Notes: a model not told the origin generated them from the letters alone. Positions 25,401 through 34,960 are shown, counted from the first letter of the stretch. The stretch is 64,000 nucleotides of DNA from M3007 sp964484205 (GCA_964484205.1 CAZAEZ010000030.1:1-64000); one strand, 5' to 3'. A program made the numbers and translations.

Positions 25401-28400
25401 ATGTTATCCAACCTTCGCTCGTTTCCTATACTCCTCACAGCCTTTCTCTTTGTTTTTAACCTGCCCGCACAGGATTGTTCCAGTACAATTAAGGAGAACA
25501 AAAAGATTTCCGGTGTTCAGATTGTCCGCACGGATCTGGTAACTATCGTTGTACGTGGCGGATACAATTATGGCCTGGAGTTTTTCACCGATGAAAAGGG
25601 AATTTATGCCCGAATGACCTCGGTGGGTGGAATTGAGTTCAACCAGGACGACCAGGTAGTTTTTGTCGATTTCACCGGCAAGGAACGTATTTATAAATTT
25701 ATTTCACTTGGAGAAGTCGTGCCCGGAAACGTCCCAACACACCGGAACAACCTTCAGCTGGACCTGGATGCAATCAAATGGTTATCCAATACGACCATCA
25801 CCGGCGTAAACCTGGTCAATTTTGTGAACAGGCAGAAATACAAGTTCACCATCAACCCCAACCGCCAAAGTGAATTCCGGAACCTGTCCATTTGTTTTTT
25901 CAATTCACTGGAAGTTGCATCGATTAAAGACACCCCGGGCGCCGAGGTCGTTCGGCCCAATCGCACCGCCGAATCCAGCTCCACCACCGGGTCTGCTGCG
26001 CAAGCCGGCAAGCCTAAAACCAAAAGTTCCTCAGCCCCGGTGAGCGATGAAGAGGTTACCAGTTTGCGATCAGATCTTGAAAAAACAAAAGAGCAGATCC
26101 GGAACGAGATAAAAGCCGAACGCGAACGCGGCGAGGCTATCAAAGCCCAGCTCCAGCAGGAGGTTGCAGCAGCCCGCGAAGCAGCCAACCAGAAAAAACT
26201 GGAATACGCCAATGAAGTGTTGGAGGCCCGTAAAGCCAGCCTCGCTGAAATTGAAAAAACCAAAGCCGAAACCCAGGCCATCATTACCGACAGCAAAATA
26301 AAGGCAGACTCTGCGGTCTCCAGGCTTGCCATGAATGTGGAAGCTGAGCGGCGTAAGGCCGGCGAAGACATTCAAAAAGCCCGACTCACGGCGGCCGAAG
26401 AGGTACAAAAAGCCCGGGATAATGCCGCAAAAGAACTATTGAATATCAAAGAGCGACTGGACCAGGCCAAGTTGGAGTATGCCGACGATGTAGCAAGCGC
26501 CCGCGAAAACTCGGAAGATGAGTTGCAGCGAATTCGGGAAGAAAATGCCAAGGTAATCGCCGATGCCCGGGAAAAGGCCAAAGAGGAAAAAGAAAAAACC
26601 ACAGAGGATGTCATTGGCACCAAAAAAACAGCCGCGGAAGAAATTCTGCGCATTCGGGAAGAATCTGCCAATGAAGTAGCCAAGACCAGAGAAAATGCCG
26701 TGCTGGAGAAACAACGCCTGGCAACAGAACTGGCCGAATCGCGCCGGAAAGCTGCGGAGGAGCGCGCTATATTGGAACAAAATAGTGCCGCCGAACTTGC
26801 GGAAATCCGCGAAAACGTAGCCAAGCAAAAAGAAGCCAGCGCATTGGAAGTAGCCGAAGCGAAAAAACGCGCCGCAAATGAAATTGAAAAGGCCCAACAC
26901 GATGTGCTCGCTTACCGCGAAAAAGCCGAGAATGAAAAAATTGATATAGCAAAAGAAGTGGCTGAGAGCAAACAAAAGGCCGCCCAGAATGTCCAGCAAA
27001 TTCAGGAGGAAGCCACAAAAGCCATTGCTGCCTCACAGGCCCGTGCACAGGCACAACGCGACTCCATAACCGCCTCCGTGGTTGCTGCCCGGAAACGCGC
27101 AGAAGATGAAATCCGGAAAATCCAGGAGGAACTCGCCCAATCTTTAGCGGCAGCCAAAGAAAAAGAATCAAAAATAAAACAGGAAAGCGCCGATCAGGTC
27201 TTACAGGCCCGCGATCGCAGTCAGCAGGAAATTGCCAAAGCCCAGGAAGAGGCCCGAAACAAGGTGGTTGCTGCCAACGCCAACGCCGATCAGGCGCAAA
27301 AACTGTATGCCGAAGAGGTTTCGAGCGCCAAACAAACGGCCGATCAACGCATCATTCTGATCCAGCAGGAGGCTGCCGCTGCAATTGCAGAGGCGAATAA
27401 AAAACAACAGGAAACCCTAAATGCCACTGCGCAGGATGTCGTTGCCAGCCGTGAAAAAGCGGCGGCGGAAATAAATGCTGCCCGGGAACGCGCCGCCCGG
27501 GAAATTGCAGCAGCCAAGGAGGCCCAGGTACGCGCCCAGCAGGAATCCGCCAATGCTGTATCGGAAGCGCGCAAGCAAAGTGCGCAAGCGATTGCAGCCG
27601 TAAAAACCGCGGAAGCCGACAGCATCCGGCTTTCCCGGGAAAATGCCGCGCGCGAACGGCAGCGCCTCGCCTCCGAACTGGCTACCGCGCGCGAACGCGC
27701 CGCGCAAGAAGTTGCAAGCACCAACCAAACTGCCGCTGAAGACATCAAATTGGCCAAAGAAAATGCCGCACGTGCCCGCCAGGAAAGTGCGGAAAGTGTT
27801 GCCAAAGCTAAAGAAGAGGCAGCAATCGAAATTGCAAGCACCAAAGAGACCGCTGCCCGTGAAGTAGCCGCTGCTAAAAAACAGGCGCTGGAAGCCATCA
27901 CACTCGCTAAAACAGAATCCGATAATAAAAAAGCGGAGTATGCGAAGGAAGTAAGTGATGCACAGGAACGCGCCCGGAAAGAAATGGAAGACGTCCGGGC
28001 CCAGGCAGCTGCCGAAGTATCCACAGCCCGGAAAGAAGCCGAACAAAAACGGCAACAGTACGCAGCCGAAACAGAAACGGCCAGAAAAAAAGCCGCAGAA
28101 GAGGTCGAAAAGGCACAGAAAGATGCCTCAGAGACTATATACAAAGCCAAGCAGGACGCCGCAGCCAGCATTGCACAAACCAAAGATGATGAAGCCAAGC
28201 GCATTGCGGCTATCCGGGCTGAAGCGGCTGAGGAGATCAAACGCGCGAAAGAAGATGCTGCACAGAAAATAAAGGAAGAGCAACAAAAAATAGCTCAGGT
28301 GCAACAACAATATACCCAAAAGCAACAGGAACTGACATCCTTGCAAACAGATATTCAAAACGCAAAAGCAGAACTTTTGCGCCTGCAGGAAGAGGCTGAA

Positions 28401-28430
28401 AAGAAGAAAAAAGCCGCAGGAAATAATTAA
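25401..28430 (+). CDS. Large exported coiled-coil protein with 40-residue (11+11+18) super-repeat
   Basis: 1009 residues from ATG at 25401. Signal peptide about 1-25 (FNLPAQDC). A beta-rich N-terminal domain (about 26-175) of unrecognised family leads into a Ser/Thr/Lys linker, then an uninterrupted Ala/Glu/Lys/Arg-rich helix from about 215 to the C-terminus. The helix is built of 11-residue units of the type ARExAAxEIxx. Two such units plus one 18-residue unit form a 40-residue block starting at 26226, 26346, 26499, 26619, 26739, 26859, 26967 and every 120 bases to 27807, then 27960 and 28080, ending in six plain 11-mers. Hendecads favour nearly straight or right-handed bundles. A long periplasmic or surface fibre is an inference; no enzyme motif is seen. 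Confidence 0.9.
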   Translation: MLSNLRSFPILLTAFLFVFNLPAQDCSSTIKENKKISGVQIVRTDLVTIVVRGGYNYGLEFFTDEKGIYARMTSVGGIEFNQDDQVVFVDFTGKERIYKFISLGEVVPGNVPTHRNNLQLDLDAIKWLSNTTITGVNLVNFVNRQKYKFTINPNRQSEFRNLSICFFNSLEVASIKDTPGAEVVRPNRTAESSSTTGSAAQAGKPKTKSSSAPVSDEEVTSLRSDLEKTKEQIRNEIKAERERGEAIKAQLQQEVAAAREAANQKKLEYANEVLEARKASLAEIEKTKAETQAIITDSKIKADSAVSRLAMNVEAERRKAGEDIQKARLTAAEEVQKARDNAAKELLNIKERLDQAKLEYADDVASARENSEDELQRIREENAKVIADAREKAKEEKEKTTEDVIGTKKTAAEEILRIREESANEVAKTRENAVLEKQRLATELAESRRKAAEERAILEQNSAAELAEIRENVAKQKEASALEVAEAKKRAANEIEKAQHDVLAYREKAENEKIDIAKEVAESKQKAAQNVQQIQEEATKAIAASQARAQAQRDSITASVVAARKRAEDEIRKIQEELAQSLAAAKEKESKIKQESADQVLQARDRSQQEIAKAQEEARNKVVAANANADQAQKLYAEEVSSAKQTADQRIILIQQEAAAAIAEANKKQQETLNATAQDVVASREKAAAEINAARERAAREIAAAKEAQVRAQQESANAVSEARKQSAQAIAAVKTAEADSIRLSRENAARERQRLASELATARERAAQEVASTNQTAAEDIKLAKENAARARQESAESVAKAKEEAAIEIASTKETAAREVAAAKKQALEAITLAKTESDNKKAEYAKEVSDAQERARKEMEDVRAQAAAEVSTARKEAEQKRQQYAAETETARKKAAEEVEKAQKDASETIYKAKQDAAASIAQTKDDEAKRIAAIRAEAAEEIKRAKEDAAQKIKEEQQKIAQVQQQYTQKQQELTSLQTDIQNAKAELLRLQEEAEKKKKAAGNN

Positions 28431-28441
28431 TCGGACAGCGC

Positions 28442-29881
28442 TTATTTCTTTTTGCGAAACCGGTAGGAATACAGATCGGGTTCTCCCTCGTAATAACCGT
28501 CCAGAATTACATGGTTGTACGCATTCCGGATGCAGTCGATGGTTTCTGCCATGGTCGATATCCGGTTGCCATTTACACTGGTAACAATAAATCCCGGCTG
28601 CATATTGGTTTCATAAACCGGACTTCCCCTCCGGACACTGGTGATCAGCGTACCTTGAATCCGCATCCGGCGGCGTTCGTCCCGGTTAAGTTCCCGAAAG
28701 GCGATACCCAGTTCCTTTTCCAATTCATCTCCTTGCACTTTGATTGCATGGCCGGTTGAATTGTTCTTGTCTTTCAATAAAACACTGGTGACATTTCGCC
28801 GTCCGTCGCGCCAATATTCAACTGTAATTTGATTGCCGGGCCGAAACCGACCGATATACTCCTGCAACTCGGGTGACCGCCGAATCTGAATATTATTTAA
28901 ACCCAGGATCACATCGCCCGATTGTAGTCCGGCATCTGCAGCCGCACTGTTAATATTGATCCGGGTTACCCGGACGCCGTCTGCGTTGGGCAGACCCATC
29001 TCACGCGCCATTTCACTGTTCAAATCTTCGATGTTGACGCCTAAAAATGCCCGCTGAACATCACCAAACTCGCGCAAATCCCGAATTACTTTTTGCACTA
29101 AATTGGACGGCACCGCAAACGAATACCCTTCGTAACTCCCTGATTCGGTTATAATTGCAGTATTTATCCCCACCAGTTCGCCTGCAGAATTGACCAACGC
29201 GCCGCCGCTATTTCCCGGATTTACGGCAGCATCCGTTTGAATAAACGACTCAATACTGGTTACTCCGCCCAGAATATTGATATTTCGGCCTTTTGCACTG
29301 ATAATCCCTGCCGTAACCGTGCTTTCGAGATTGAACGGATTGCCTACGGCCAAAACCCATTCGCCCACCTGCACCGAATCGCTGTTTCCAAACAGCATGA
29401 AGGGTAGATCGTATTCCTGAATTCGCAACAAAGCTATATCCGTCGACGGATCCGACCCGACCAGTTCCGCTTTGTATTCCCGCTTATCGGCAAGCGTGAC
29501 TTTGATGTCGCGGCTGTGCTCTACCACGTGGTGGTTTGTCACGATATACCCGTCGGGCGACATAATTACCCCCGAGCCCGAAGAGCCCGTCAAGGTGGAA
29601 CCGCCCCAAATACCGCCACCCGATTCGAGCAAAGCCCGAATATTTACCACAGCGGGAGTGGCAATTTCCGCAGCGGCAATAAAATTCGTCGGTGAAGAAG
29701 AAAAAAAGGTGCTGTTGAGCCTGGCGTCAAATAGTTTATCAACCACCCCGGCATACCGCGCCTCACCACCGTCCGGCTCATTCCAGAAAACTTGTCGCGG
29801 ACTATCCAACTGGCGATAGAACATTACGGAGAGAAATGCACTCAACAAGGCAACAATAAGCAGCTGAACAAACTTTTTCAT
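28442..29881 (-). CDS. HtrA/DegP-family serine protease with two PDZ domains
   Basis: 479 residues from ATG at 29881. An N-terminal membrane anchor or uncleaved signal (about 5-22) precedes the trypsin-like domain. The catalytic triad is visible: histidine in TNHHVVEH, aspartate in DPSTDIALLRI, and serine in NPGNSGGALVN. PDZ1 includes GVRVTRININSAAADAGLQSGDVIL (broken here by family-typical residues) and PDZ2 includes GTLITSVRRGSPVYETNMQPG. It acts as a periplasmic quality-control protease/chaperone. It converges on the coiled-coil gene with an 11-base gap. Confidence 0.95.
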   Translation of the reverse strand: MKKFVQLLIVALLSAFLSVMFYRQLDSPRQVFWNEPDGGEARYAGVVDKLFDARLNSTFFSSSPTNFIAAAEIATPAVVNIRALLESGGGIWGGSTLTGSSGSGVIMSPDGYIVTNHHVVEHSRDIKVTLADKREYKAELVGSDPSTDIALLRIQEYDLPFMLFGNSDSVQVGEWVLAVGNPFNLESTVTAGIISAKGRNINILGGVTSIESFIQTDAAVNPGNSGGALVNSAGELVGINTAIITESGSYEGYSFAVPSNLVQKVIRDLREFGDVQRAFLGVNIEDLNSEMAREMGLPNADGVRVTRININSAAADAGLQSGDVILGLNNIQIRRSPELQEYIGRFRPGNQITVEYWRDGRRNVTSVLLKDKNNSTGHAIKVQGDELEKELGIAFRELNRDERRRMRIQGTLITSVRRGSPVYETNMQPGFIVTSVNGNRISTMAETIDCIRNAYNHVILDGYYEGEPDLYSYRFRKKK

Positions 29882-30054
29882 GGACAAGAAGGTATATTTC
29901 CAAAGTAAAGGAATAGGCGAAACCCGTATTTTACCCCAAGATGCTTAATTTTTAATGCAAAATCCTGAATCGTTAGGAAAGTCAACATAAAAATCGTGCC
30001 CCTTAACGCTTCTTAACACTTCGGAGAAAAAATCTTTTGCAATTTCACGCTGCA

Positions 30055-31236
30055 ATGGTGATTAATTCAACGTGTTCCTCTGTGAAAGTAGTGTACATCC
30101 TACCGGCAATCATTCTGACAATCCAGATTAACGGATTCGGCCAGACCGATTCGATCCCCACCCGGGCTGATTCAATTTATTCTTGCCGGCAAAATTTATT
30201 GCAGGCATTTGCCTCGGACGATCGACTGAATACACAATTTTGGCTCGACTCGCTCCAACGACTCGAAGATGCAGAACATCTCGCCCTGCAATGGGACGAA
30301 CGCTGGCTGCTCTATTTCTGGTTGGATAATTACGGCCCTCTTTTTCAGGAAGTAGCGCGGTTTTCAAGCATTCTGGAAGCAGAAACCTGGTATAAAGCCC
30401 CACCGCCCCCCGACAGCCTTTTCAAGCAGATGGATTTGAAATTATTTGAAAATCAAGCCTACCTGTTTGATCAAATCCGGCAGGCCTGGTTGTCCACCGA
30501 AGAGCGCGCCTTTGCCACTCTATTGCTCAATTATCTCTTGCGGCTGAGCCTTGAAGAACCCGCTGCTTCCGAGTTTGACGCACAACTCAACGGTTTTTTG
30601 AAAAAATTCCCCAACTCAAAATTCAGGCCCTTCATCATTGAACGGATGTACAATACGCGCCAACCCGGCCCTTGGGCAATCGGCCTCGACCTGCTGTTTC
30701 TTCAAGGCAACTGGTCGGGAAATCTTGAACGCACACTCCGTCCACTTTTTGGAGTTGACATCGGGCTCAGCTATTGGCGAAAAGGCTGGAACCTGGCTGC
30801 GCGGCTCGCAGCCGGCGGACAGAAACTCGACCGCGATGTTGAGCAAAACAGGTATCTCTGGACGACCGGAGAGCAATCCACCTTTTTTGCCCTTGAACTT
30901 GAAACCGGATTCGATGTGATTAACACGTCCAGACTCCGGATGTTTCCATGCCTCGGAGGCGGTTTCAGCAGCATTCACCCCCCGCAGAACGAGGACGACC
31001 CAAACCCGGACTATTACGACAACTTCCGGTTTAACGGCTGGCACCTGGGCGCCGCTATCCAGGCAGATATTAAGTTCAATATGGGTAAGGGCAACGTTGC
31101 AACCAGCTACCACGGTGTGCGGGTACGGCTGGGGCACCGCTGGCTCAACCTGAGCGAAGGCAACCCTGCCCTGGAGGGCAATCAATTCTATATTGCCGTT
31201 GGTTATGCCCTGTTTGGCCGTCAGGCACAGCGGTAA
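30055..31236 (+). CDS. Uncharacterised exported protein, probable outer-membrane barrel C-terminus
   Basis: 393 residues from ATG at 30055. A hydrophobic segment (about 10-30, VVYILPAIILTIQINGFGQ) acts as signal peptide. The first half (about 35-200) is helical and tetratrico-like with many aromatic residues. The second half (about 210-393) alternates hydrophobic and polar residues (WAIGLDLLFLQGNW, GLSYWRKGWNLAARLAAGG, FYIAVGYALFG), as in small outer-membrane beta-barrels. No family recognised. It stands alone between divergent htrA and convergent photolyase. Confidence 0.75.
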   Translation: MVINSTCSSVKVVYILPAIILTIQINGFGQTDSIPTRADSIYSCRQNLLQAFASDDRLNTQFWLDSLQRLEDAEHLALQWDERWLLYFWLDNYGPLFQEVARFSSILEAETWYKAPPPPDSLFKQMDLKLFENQAYLFDQIRQAWLSTEERAFATLLLNYLLRLSLEEPAASEFDAQLNGFLKKFPNSKFRPFIIERMYNTRQPGPWAIGLDLLFLQGNWSGNLERTLRPLFGVDIGLSYWRKGWNLAARLAAGGQKLDRDVEQNRYLWTTGEQSTFFALELETGFDVINTSRLRMFPCLGGGFSSIHPPQNEDDPNPDYYDNFRFNGWHLGAAIQADIKFNMGKGNVATSYHGVRVRLGHRWLNLSEGNPALEGNQFYIAVGYALFGRQAQR

Positions 31237-31242
31237 GTAGCC

Positions 31243-32583
31243 TTATTCCCGAAGGGCGCCCTTGTAGGTATCAAGGCATCGTTGCCGGGCAAAACTGTGT
31301 TCAACGATCGGTTTTGGATACGCCCCGGTATCCACTTCCGGAACCCATTTTCGAATGTATTTCAGCTCCGGGTCAAACTTTTTGGTTTGTGAATCCGGGT
31401 TGAATATCCGGAAATAAGGCGCGGCATCCGTCCCGCAACCGGCGGCCCATTGCCAACCGCCATTGTTACTTGCCAAATCAAAATCGAGTAGTTTTTCGGC
31501 AAAATACGCCTCCCCACGGCGCCAATCGATCAGCAGATGTTTGGTCAGGAAACTGGCAGTGATCATGCGCACCCGGTTGTGCATATATCCCGAATGGTTC
31601 AACTCGCGCATGCCGGCATCCACTATCGGATAGCCGGTTCGGCCGTTACACCAGCGCTCGAATTCATCGGGCGCCTCGCGCCAGGGAATTTGATCGTATT
31701 GGGCCTTGAACGGTGCATGCACCACTCGGGGAAAATGCGCCAATATCTGGCTGTAAAAATCCCGCCAGATCAGTTCGTTCAGGTAGGTTTCGTTTAAGGT
31801 GCTTGCCAACCGCGCCTTTTCGCGAATGCTGATCGTCCCAAATCGAAAATGCACACCAAGGCGGGAAGTTCCGTCAATGGCCGGAAAATTCCGGGTTTGA
31901 TCGTATTGGCGAATCAATCCTTGTGTAACGGTCTTTGGCGGAAAAGGAATACCGGCCGGCGAAAACCCCAGATCGGAAAGTGAAGGCACCGGCAAGGGCT
32001 GCGTTTTCAAAAATCTACTGCTGTACTCCAAAGTAGGATAACTCCGGAAATAAAAAGATTGGTCCGGCGCTTCCGAAGGATCATTTTGGCGGGAAACAAG
32101 TTTTGCCTTCCATTTGCGGCTGTACGGCGTAAACACGGTGTAGGGTGTGCCATCGTCCTTCAAAACTTCATCCTTGTCAAAAATGACCTGGTCTTTGAAG
32201 GCATAAAACGGAATTTTACGCGCCTCCAGAAGATTGGCTACGGCTGCATCCCGCTCCAAAGCGTAAGGTTCATAATCGCGGTTGGTAAACACCGCTGCAA
32301 TTGAGTAAGTTTCCAATAAATGCTGCCAAACCACCTCCGGGGCGCCATGCGCAACATGAATGGCGCTACCCAGTGCCTCGAGCGCACCTGCCAAATCAGC
32401 CACTGCCTGCTGAATAAACGCCACCCGCGCATCGCTGCGCGTCGGCAAATCCTCCAGAATCTGGGTATCAAAAATAAAAAGCGGCAAAACGGGATAGCCA
32501 CTTTTCAGGGCATGGTATAATCCTGCATTGTCATTCAGGCGCAAATCGCGGCGAAACCAAAAAATGGCAATTGGTGCTGACAT
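31243..32583 (-). CDS. phr: Deoxyribodipyrimidine photolyase (cryptochrome/photolyase family)
   Basis: 446 residues from ATG at 32583. The N-terminal antenna domain begins APIAIFWFRRDLRLNDNAGL. The FAD-binding domain carries SRLGVHFRFGTISIRE, ELIWRDFYSQI, and the strongly conserved MHNRVRMITASFLTKHLLIDW and DFDLASNNGGWQWAAGCGTD segments of class I CPD photolyases. It repairs UV-induced cyclobutane dimers using blue light. The YFRIFNPDSQTKKFDPE segment is diagnostic for the family. Confidence 0.96.
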   Translation of the reverse strand: MSAPIAIFWFRRDLRLNDNAGLYHALKSGYPVLPLFIFDTQILEDLPTRSDARVAFIQQAVADLAGALEALGSAIHVAHGAPEVVWQHLLETYSIAAVFTNRDYEPYALERDAAVANLLEARKIPFYAFKDQVIFDKDEVLKDDGTPYTVFTPYSRKWKAKLVSRQNDPSEAPDQSFYFRSYPTLEYSSRFLKTQPLPVPSLSDLGFSPAGIPFPPKTVTQGLIRQYDQTRNFPAIDGTSRLGVHFRFGTISIREKARLASTLNETYLNELIWRDFYSQILAHFPRVVHAPFKAQYDQIPWREAPDEFERWCNGRTGYPIVDAGMRELNHSGYMHNRVRMITASFLTKHLLIDWRRGEAYFAEKLLDFDLASNNGGWQWAAGCGTDAAPYFRIFNPDSQTKKFDPELKYIRKWVPEVDTGAYPKPIVEHSFARQRCLDTYKGALRE

Positions 32584-32663
32584 CGTTTTCAACTAATTTG
32601 TTGAATGAACGTATTTCCCCGGAAGAGGTTCGTCAATGCTGCCCGCCATTGCATGTTTTTTTG

Positions 32664-32718
32664 CCGCGAAGGCGCAAAGACACGAAGGATTACCCTCCGC
32701 GTCTTTGCGCCTTCGTGG
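32664..32718. repeat. Imperfect 24-bp inverted repeat (CTTTGCGCCTTCGTGG type)
   Basis: Bases 32664-32687 and 32695-32718 are reverse complements with three mismatches. The sequence gcgtctttgcgccttcgtgg resembles short intergenic repeats I associate with Bacteroidota genomes. It lies between photolyase and AIM24 genes. Confidence 0.7.
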
Positions 32719-32786
32719 TAAAAAGTTGTCGCGTTAGCCTTTGGATTTACCAATGAGACAGGTTCCTTTAGATGAAAACTTTCTTA

Positions 32787-33575
32787 CTAACCGTCGCCAT
32801 CCAACACCCTGCCCAGGCCGCCGAGAATACTGCCTTCCTCTTTTCCGCGGTTCGTCGCGTACTGAAGGATACGACCGGCCAGCCGGCTTACCGGCAACGA
32901 CTGGAGCCACACCTTGCCGGGCCCGCGCAAAACAGCAAAAAACAGCCCTTCGCCGCCGAAAACCATATTCCGGATTCCCTTCACGAATTGAATATCATAG
33001 TCGACGCGCTGGGTAAACCCGACGATACAGCCGGTATCGACGCGTAGTGTTTCCCCGATGCCGAGCTCGCGTTCAAGGATATAACCGCCGGCGTGCAGGA
33101 AAGCCATGCCGTCGCCTTCCAGTTTTTGCATGATAAAGCCTTCGCCGCCAAACAGCCCGGTGCCCAGGCGGCGCTGAAATTCAATGCCGACTTCAACGCC
33201 TTTGGCTGCGCATAAAAAAGCATCTTTTTGGCAAATTACTTTTCCGCCCATTTCCATCAAATCCAGGGCAACAATTTTTCCGGCATACGGCGCAGCAAAA
33301 ATAACCCGCTGTTTGCCTGGAACGGTATTCGTAAACGTGGTCATGAACAAACTTTCCCCGGTGAGCAGGCGCTTGCCCGCCGACATCATTTTACCCAGAA
33401 AACCTTGCGCCCGGCTGCTGCCGTCGCCAAAAACAGTGGCCATTTCAATACCATCGTCCATAAACATAAAGCTCCCGGACTCTGCAATTACCGTTTCCTG
33501 CGGGTCAAGTTCAATTTCCACGCACTGCATTTCTTCGCCGTAAATGGTGTAGTCAATTTCGTGATCTCTTCGCAT
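32787..33575 (-). CDS. TIGR00266/AIM24 family protein
   Basis: 262 residues. The family hallmarks are visible: ETVIAESGSFMFMDDGIEM near the start, GGEGFIMQKLEGDGMAFLHAGG in the middle, and GGEGLFFAVLRGPGKVWLQSLP near the end. These proteins adopt a TRAP-like/beta-barrel fold with internal pseudosymmetry; the yeast relative Aim24 is a mitochondrial membrane-organising protein. No signal peptide, so cytosolic. Function in bacteria is not established. Confidence 0.92.
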   Translation of the reverse strand: MRRDHEIDYTIYGEEMQCVEIELDPQETVIAESGSFMFMDDGIEMATVFGDGSSRAQGFLGKMMSAGKRLLTGESLFMTTFTNTVPGKQRVIFAAPYAGKIVALDLMEMGGKVICQKDAFLCAAKGVEVGIEFQRRLGTGLFGGEGFIMQKLEGDGMAFLHAGGYILERELGIGETLRVDTGCIVGFTQRVDYDIQFVKGIRNMVFGGEGLFFAVLRGPGKVWLQSLPVSRLAGRILQYATNRGKEEGSILGGLGRVLDGDG

Positions 33576-33591
33576 GATTTTTTTTGATTTG

Positions 33592-33615
33592 TAAACCTGC
33601 CTGAAGGCAGGTTTA
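33592..33615. repeat. Short palindrome (taaacctgcct / aggcaggttta)
   Basis: An 11-bp perfect arm pair separated by two bases lies between the AIM24 start and the porin-like gene stop. There is no T-run on either side, so it is not a standard intrinsic terminator. Confidence 0.5.
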
Positions 33616-33734
33616 TGCGTTCAGAATGAATTGTTTGCCGGCAAAGTTCAACGAATTGGTGCATGCTTCGCCCGGATTTCCCGACAAGAGCCCCAAACTT
33701 TTCGGCCAAAGTTTCTTCGAAACAATCCGTATCG

Positions 33735-34583
33735 TCAATCCCATTTAAAATAGACCGCTGCACTCAGCCCAGGGCGCTTGGGCACATTTTCAGCCCAGGT
33801 GGCTCCCGCACCGGATACCACCACGCCCAGAAAACGGTTGATTTCCCAAATTCCTTTTACGCCGGTGGACAGCCAGCCCTGGTCGTTGACGTACAGGCCT
33901 GTCAAAGCATCGAGCGGCGTCAAGGTGCGCGAGCCGTTTTTGAGCGGCAATACCAGCTCTGAAAACAAAATTACCCAGACGGGGCCTACCCGGAGTCCGC
34001 CTTCTGCACCGGTATTGACAAAGTGGCTGTAATCGTTGGTGCGGAAAGCAAATCCGCCGTAGGCAGACCAGTAAAAACGGGAAAAACCCATGCCGACGCT
34101 AAACGTCGGGTGGATCGTCACGGCGTCGAACCCGGTCCGGAGCCCTGCGGAAGGTTTGCTCTTATCAGCCGGCAGTTCGAATCGAAGCGTGCCTGCCATG
34201 GCCAGTTTTCCGGTACGGAGCTGATGCCGGACCGCCAGGCTGATGTTTCCGAATCCGGAAATCGAACCGGTATCTTCCTGCACAAACATCAGGTTGTTGT
34301 CGGGGTTTCGGGCGCCGCGTTCGTTGAACCGGTAGGGCATGGATACAACCGCCGTAGTCCGGCTGCTCAAACCATATTCGCCATAAAACTGCACGGTTTG
34401 TTCTGAAACTTCCCGGATCAGTTCAATATCGTCGCCACCAGCTCCAAAAAGCGATGTATAGGTCGGGATGGTATGGTACCCCAATTGCGCATAAACACCT
34501 GCCTTGCTGCGGGCCCACGGACTTTGCGCCTGCACGGAAACGACAACAAGGCAAGACCAGAGAAATATCAGGAAAAGCCGCAT
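33735..34583 (-). CDS. Putative outer-membrane beta-barrel protein (transporter-like)
   Basis: 282 residues from ATG at 34583. Signal peptide 1-20 (VVSVQAQS). The remainder alternates beta-strand-forming segments with turns (GVYAQLGYHTIPTYTSLFG, ISLAVRHQLRTGKLAMAGTLRFELP, FYWSAYGGFAFRTNDYSHFVN) and ends SAAVYFKWD with an aromatic near the C-terminus, as expected for a barrel. It resembles generic porin-like proteins of Bacteroidota, but no specific substrate can be named. It lies 23 bases behind yajC. Confidence 0.75.
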   Translation of the reverse strand: MRLFLIFLWSCLVVVSVQAQSPWARSKAGVYAQLGYHTIPTYTSLFGAGGDDIELIREVSEQTVQFYGEYGLSSRTTAVVSMPYRFNERGARNPDNNLMFVQEDTGSISGFGNISLAVRHQLRTGKLAMAGTLRFELPADKSKPSAGLRTGFDAVTIHPTFSVGMGFSRFYWSAYGGFAFRTNDYSHFVNTGAEGGLRVGPVWVILFSELVLPLKNGSRTLTPLDALTGLYVNDQGWLSTGVKGIWEINRFLGVVVSGAGATWAENVPKRPGLSAAVYFKWD

Positions 34584-34606
34584 AACCAACGTTTTAGTCA
34601 AAAAAA

Positions 34607-34903
34607 TCAGGCCTTGAACTCGCCTGTTACCGTTTGTTTCAGGACGCGCAGGTAGGTTTTTTCGTCGATCAACAAACGAACGACATTGCCATCGATTTTG
34701 GTGACTTTCCCGACAATACCTGCGCTGGTCACGACCTCCATGCCTTCACGCAGATTGTCAACAAATTTTTGTTGTTCCTTTTGGCGCTTAACCTGCGGCC
34801 TGATCAAAAAGAAATAAAAAACAACGATGATGAGCAGTGGAAACAACAGGCCCATGAGCGGACTACCGCCTTCGCCGGCCTGTAAGAGAATAAATTGCAA
34901 CAT
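34607..34903 (-). CDS. yajC: Preprotein translocase subunit YajC
   Basis: 98 residues. One transmembrane helix (about 17-37, LMGLLFPLLIIVVFYFFLIRP) followed by the conserved RPQVKRQKEQQKFVDNLREGMEVVTSAGIVGKV. YajC associates with SecDF and YidC in the holo-translocon. Here it is upstream of an outer-membrane-type protein gene rather than secDF. Confidence 0.94.
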   Translation of the reverse strand: MLQFILLQAGEGGSPLMGLLFPLLIIVVFYFFLIRPQVKRQKEQQKFVDNLREGMEVVTSAGIVGKVTKIDGNVVRLLIDEKTYLRVLKQTVTGEFKA

Positions 34904-34930
34904 GATGTGGGTTTCAGTTTATTAAGAAAA

Positions 34931-34960
34931 ACATCCCGACACCGGGCGGTATCGGGATGT
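34931..34960 (-). terminator. Terminator hairpin after the M16 genes
   Basis: Stem catcccgacacc / ggtatcgggatg with one G-T pair, followed on the minus strand by TTTTCTTAAT. It lies 49 bases beyond the stop of the zinc-site-less M16 gene. Confidence 0.7.

Noticed and set aside
27344..28240. Long antisense open frame inside the coiled-coil gene
   Set aside because: Its alanine/serine-rich composition follows from the GC-skewed Ala/Glu/Lys repeat on the other strand; no start region, domain or signal supports it.
30128..30403. Possible small minus-strand gene in the 30055 gene
   Set aside because: Lies fully inside a gene with a signal peptide and barrel-like strand pattern and has no recognisable domain.
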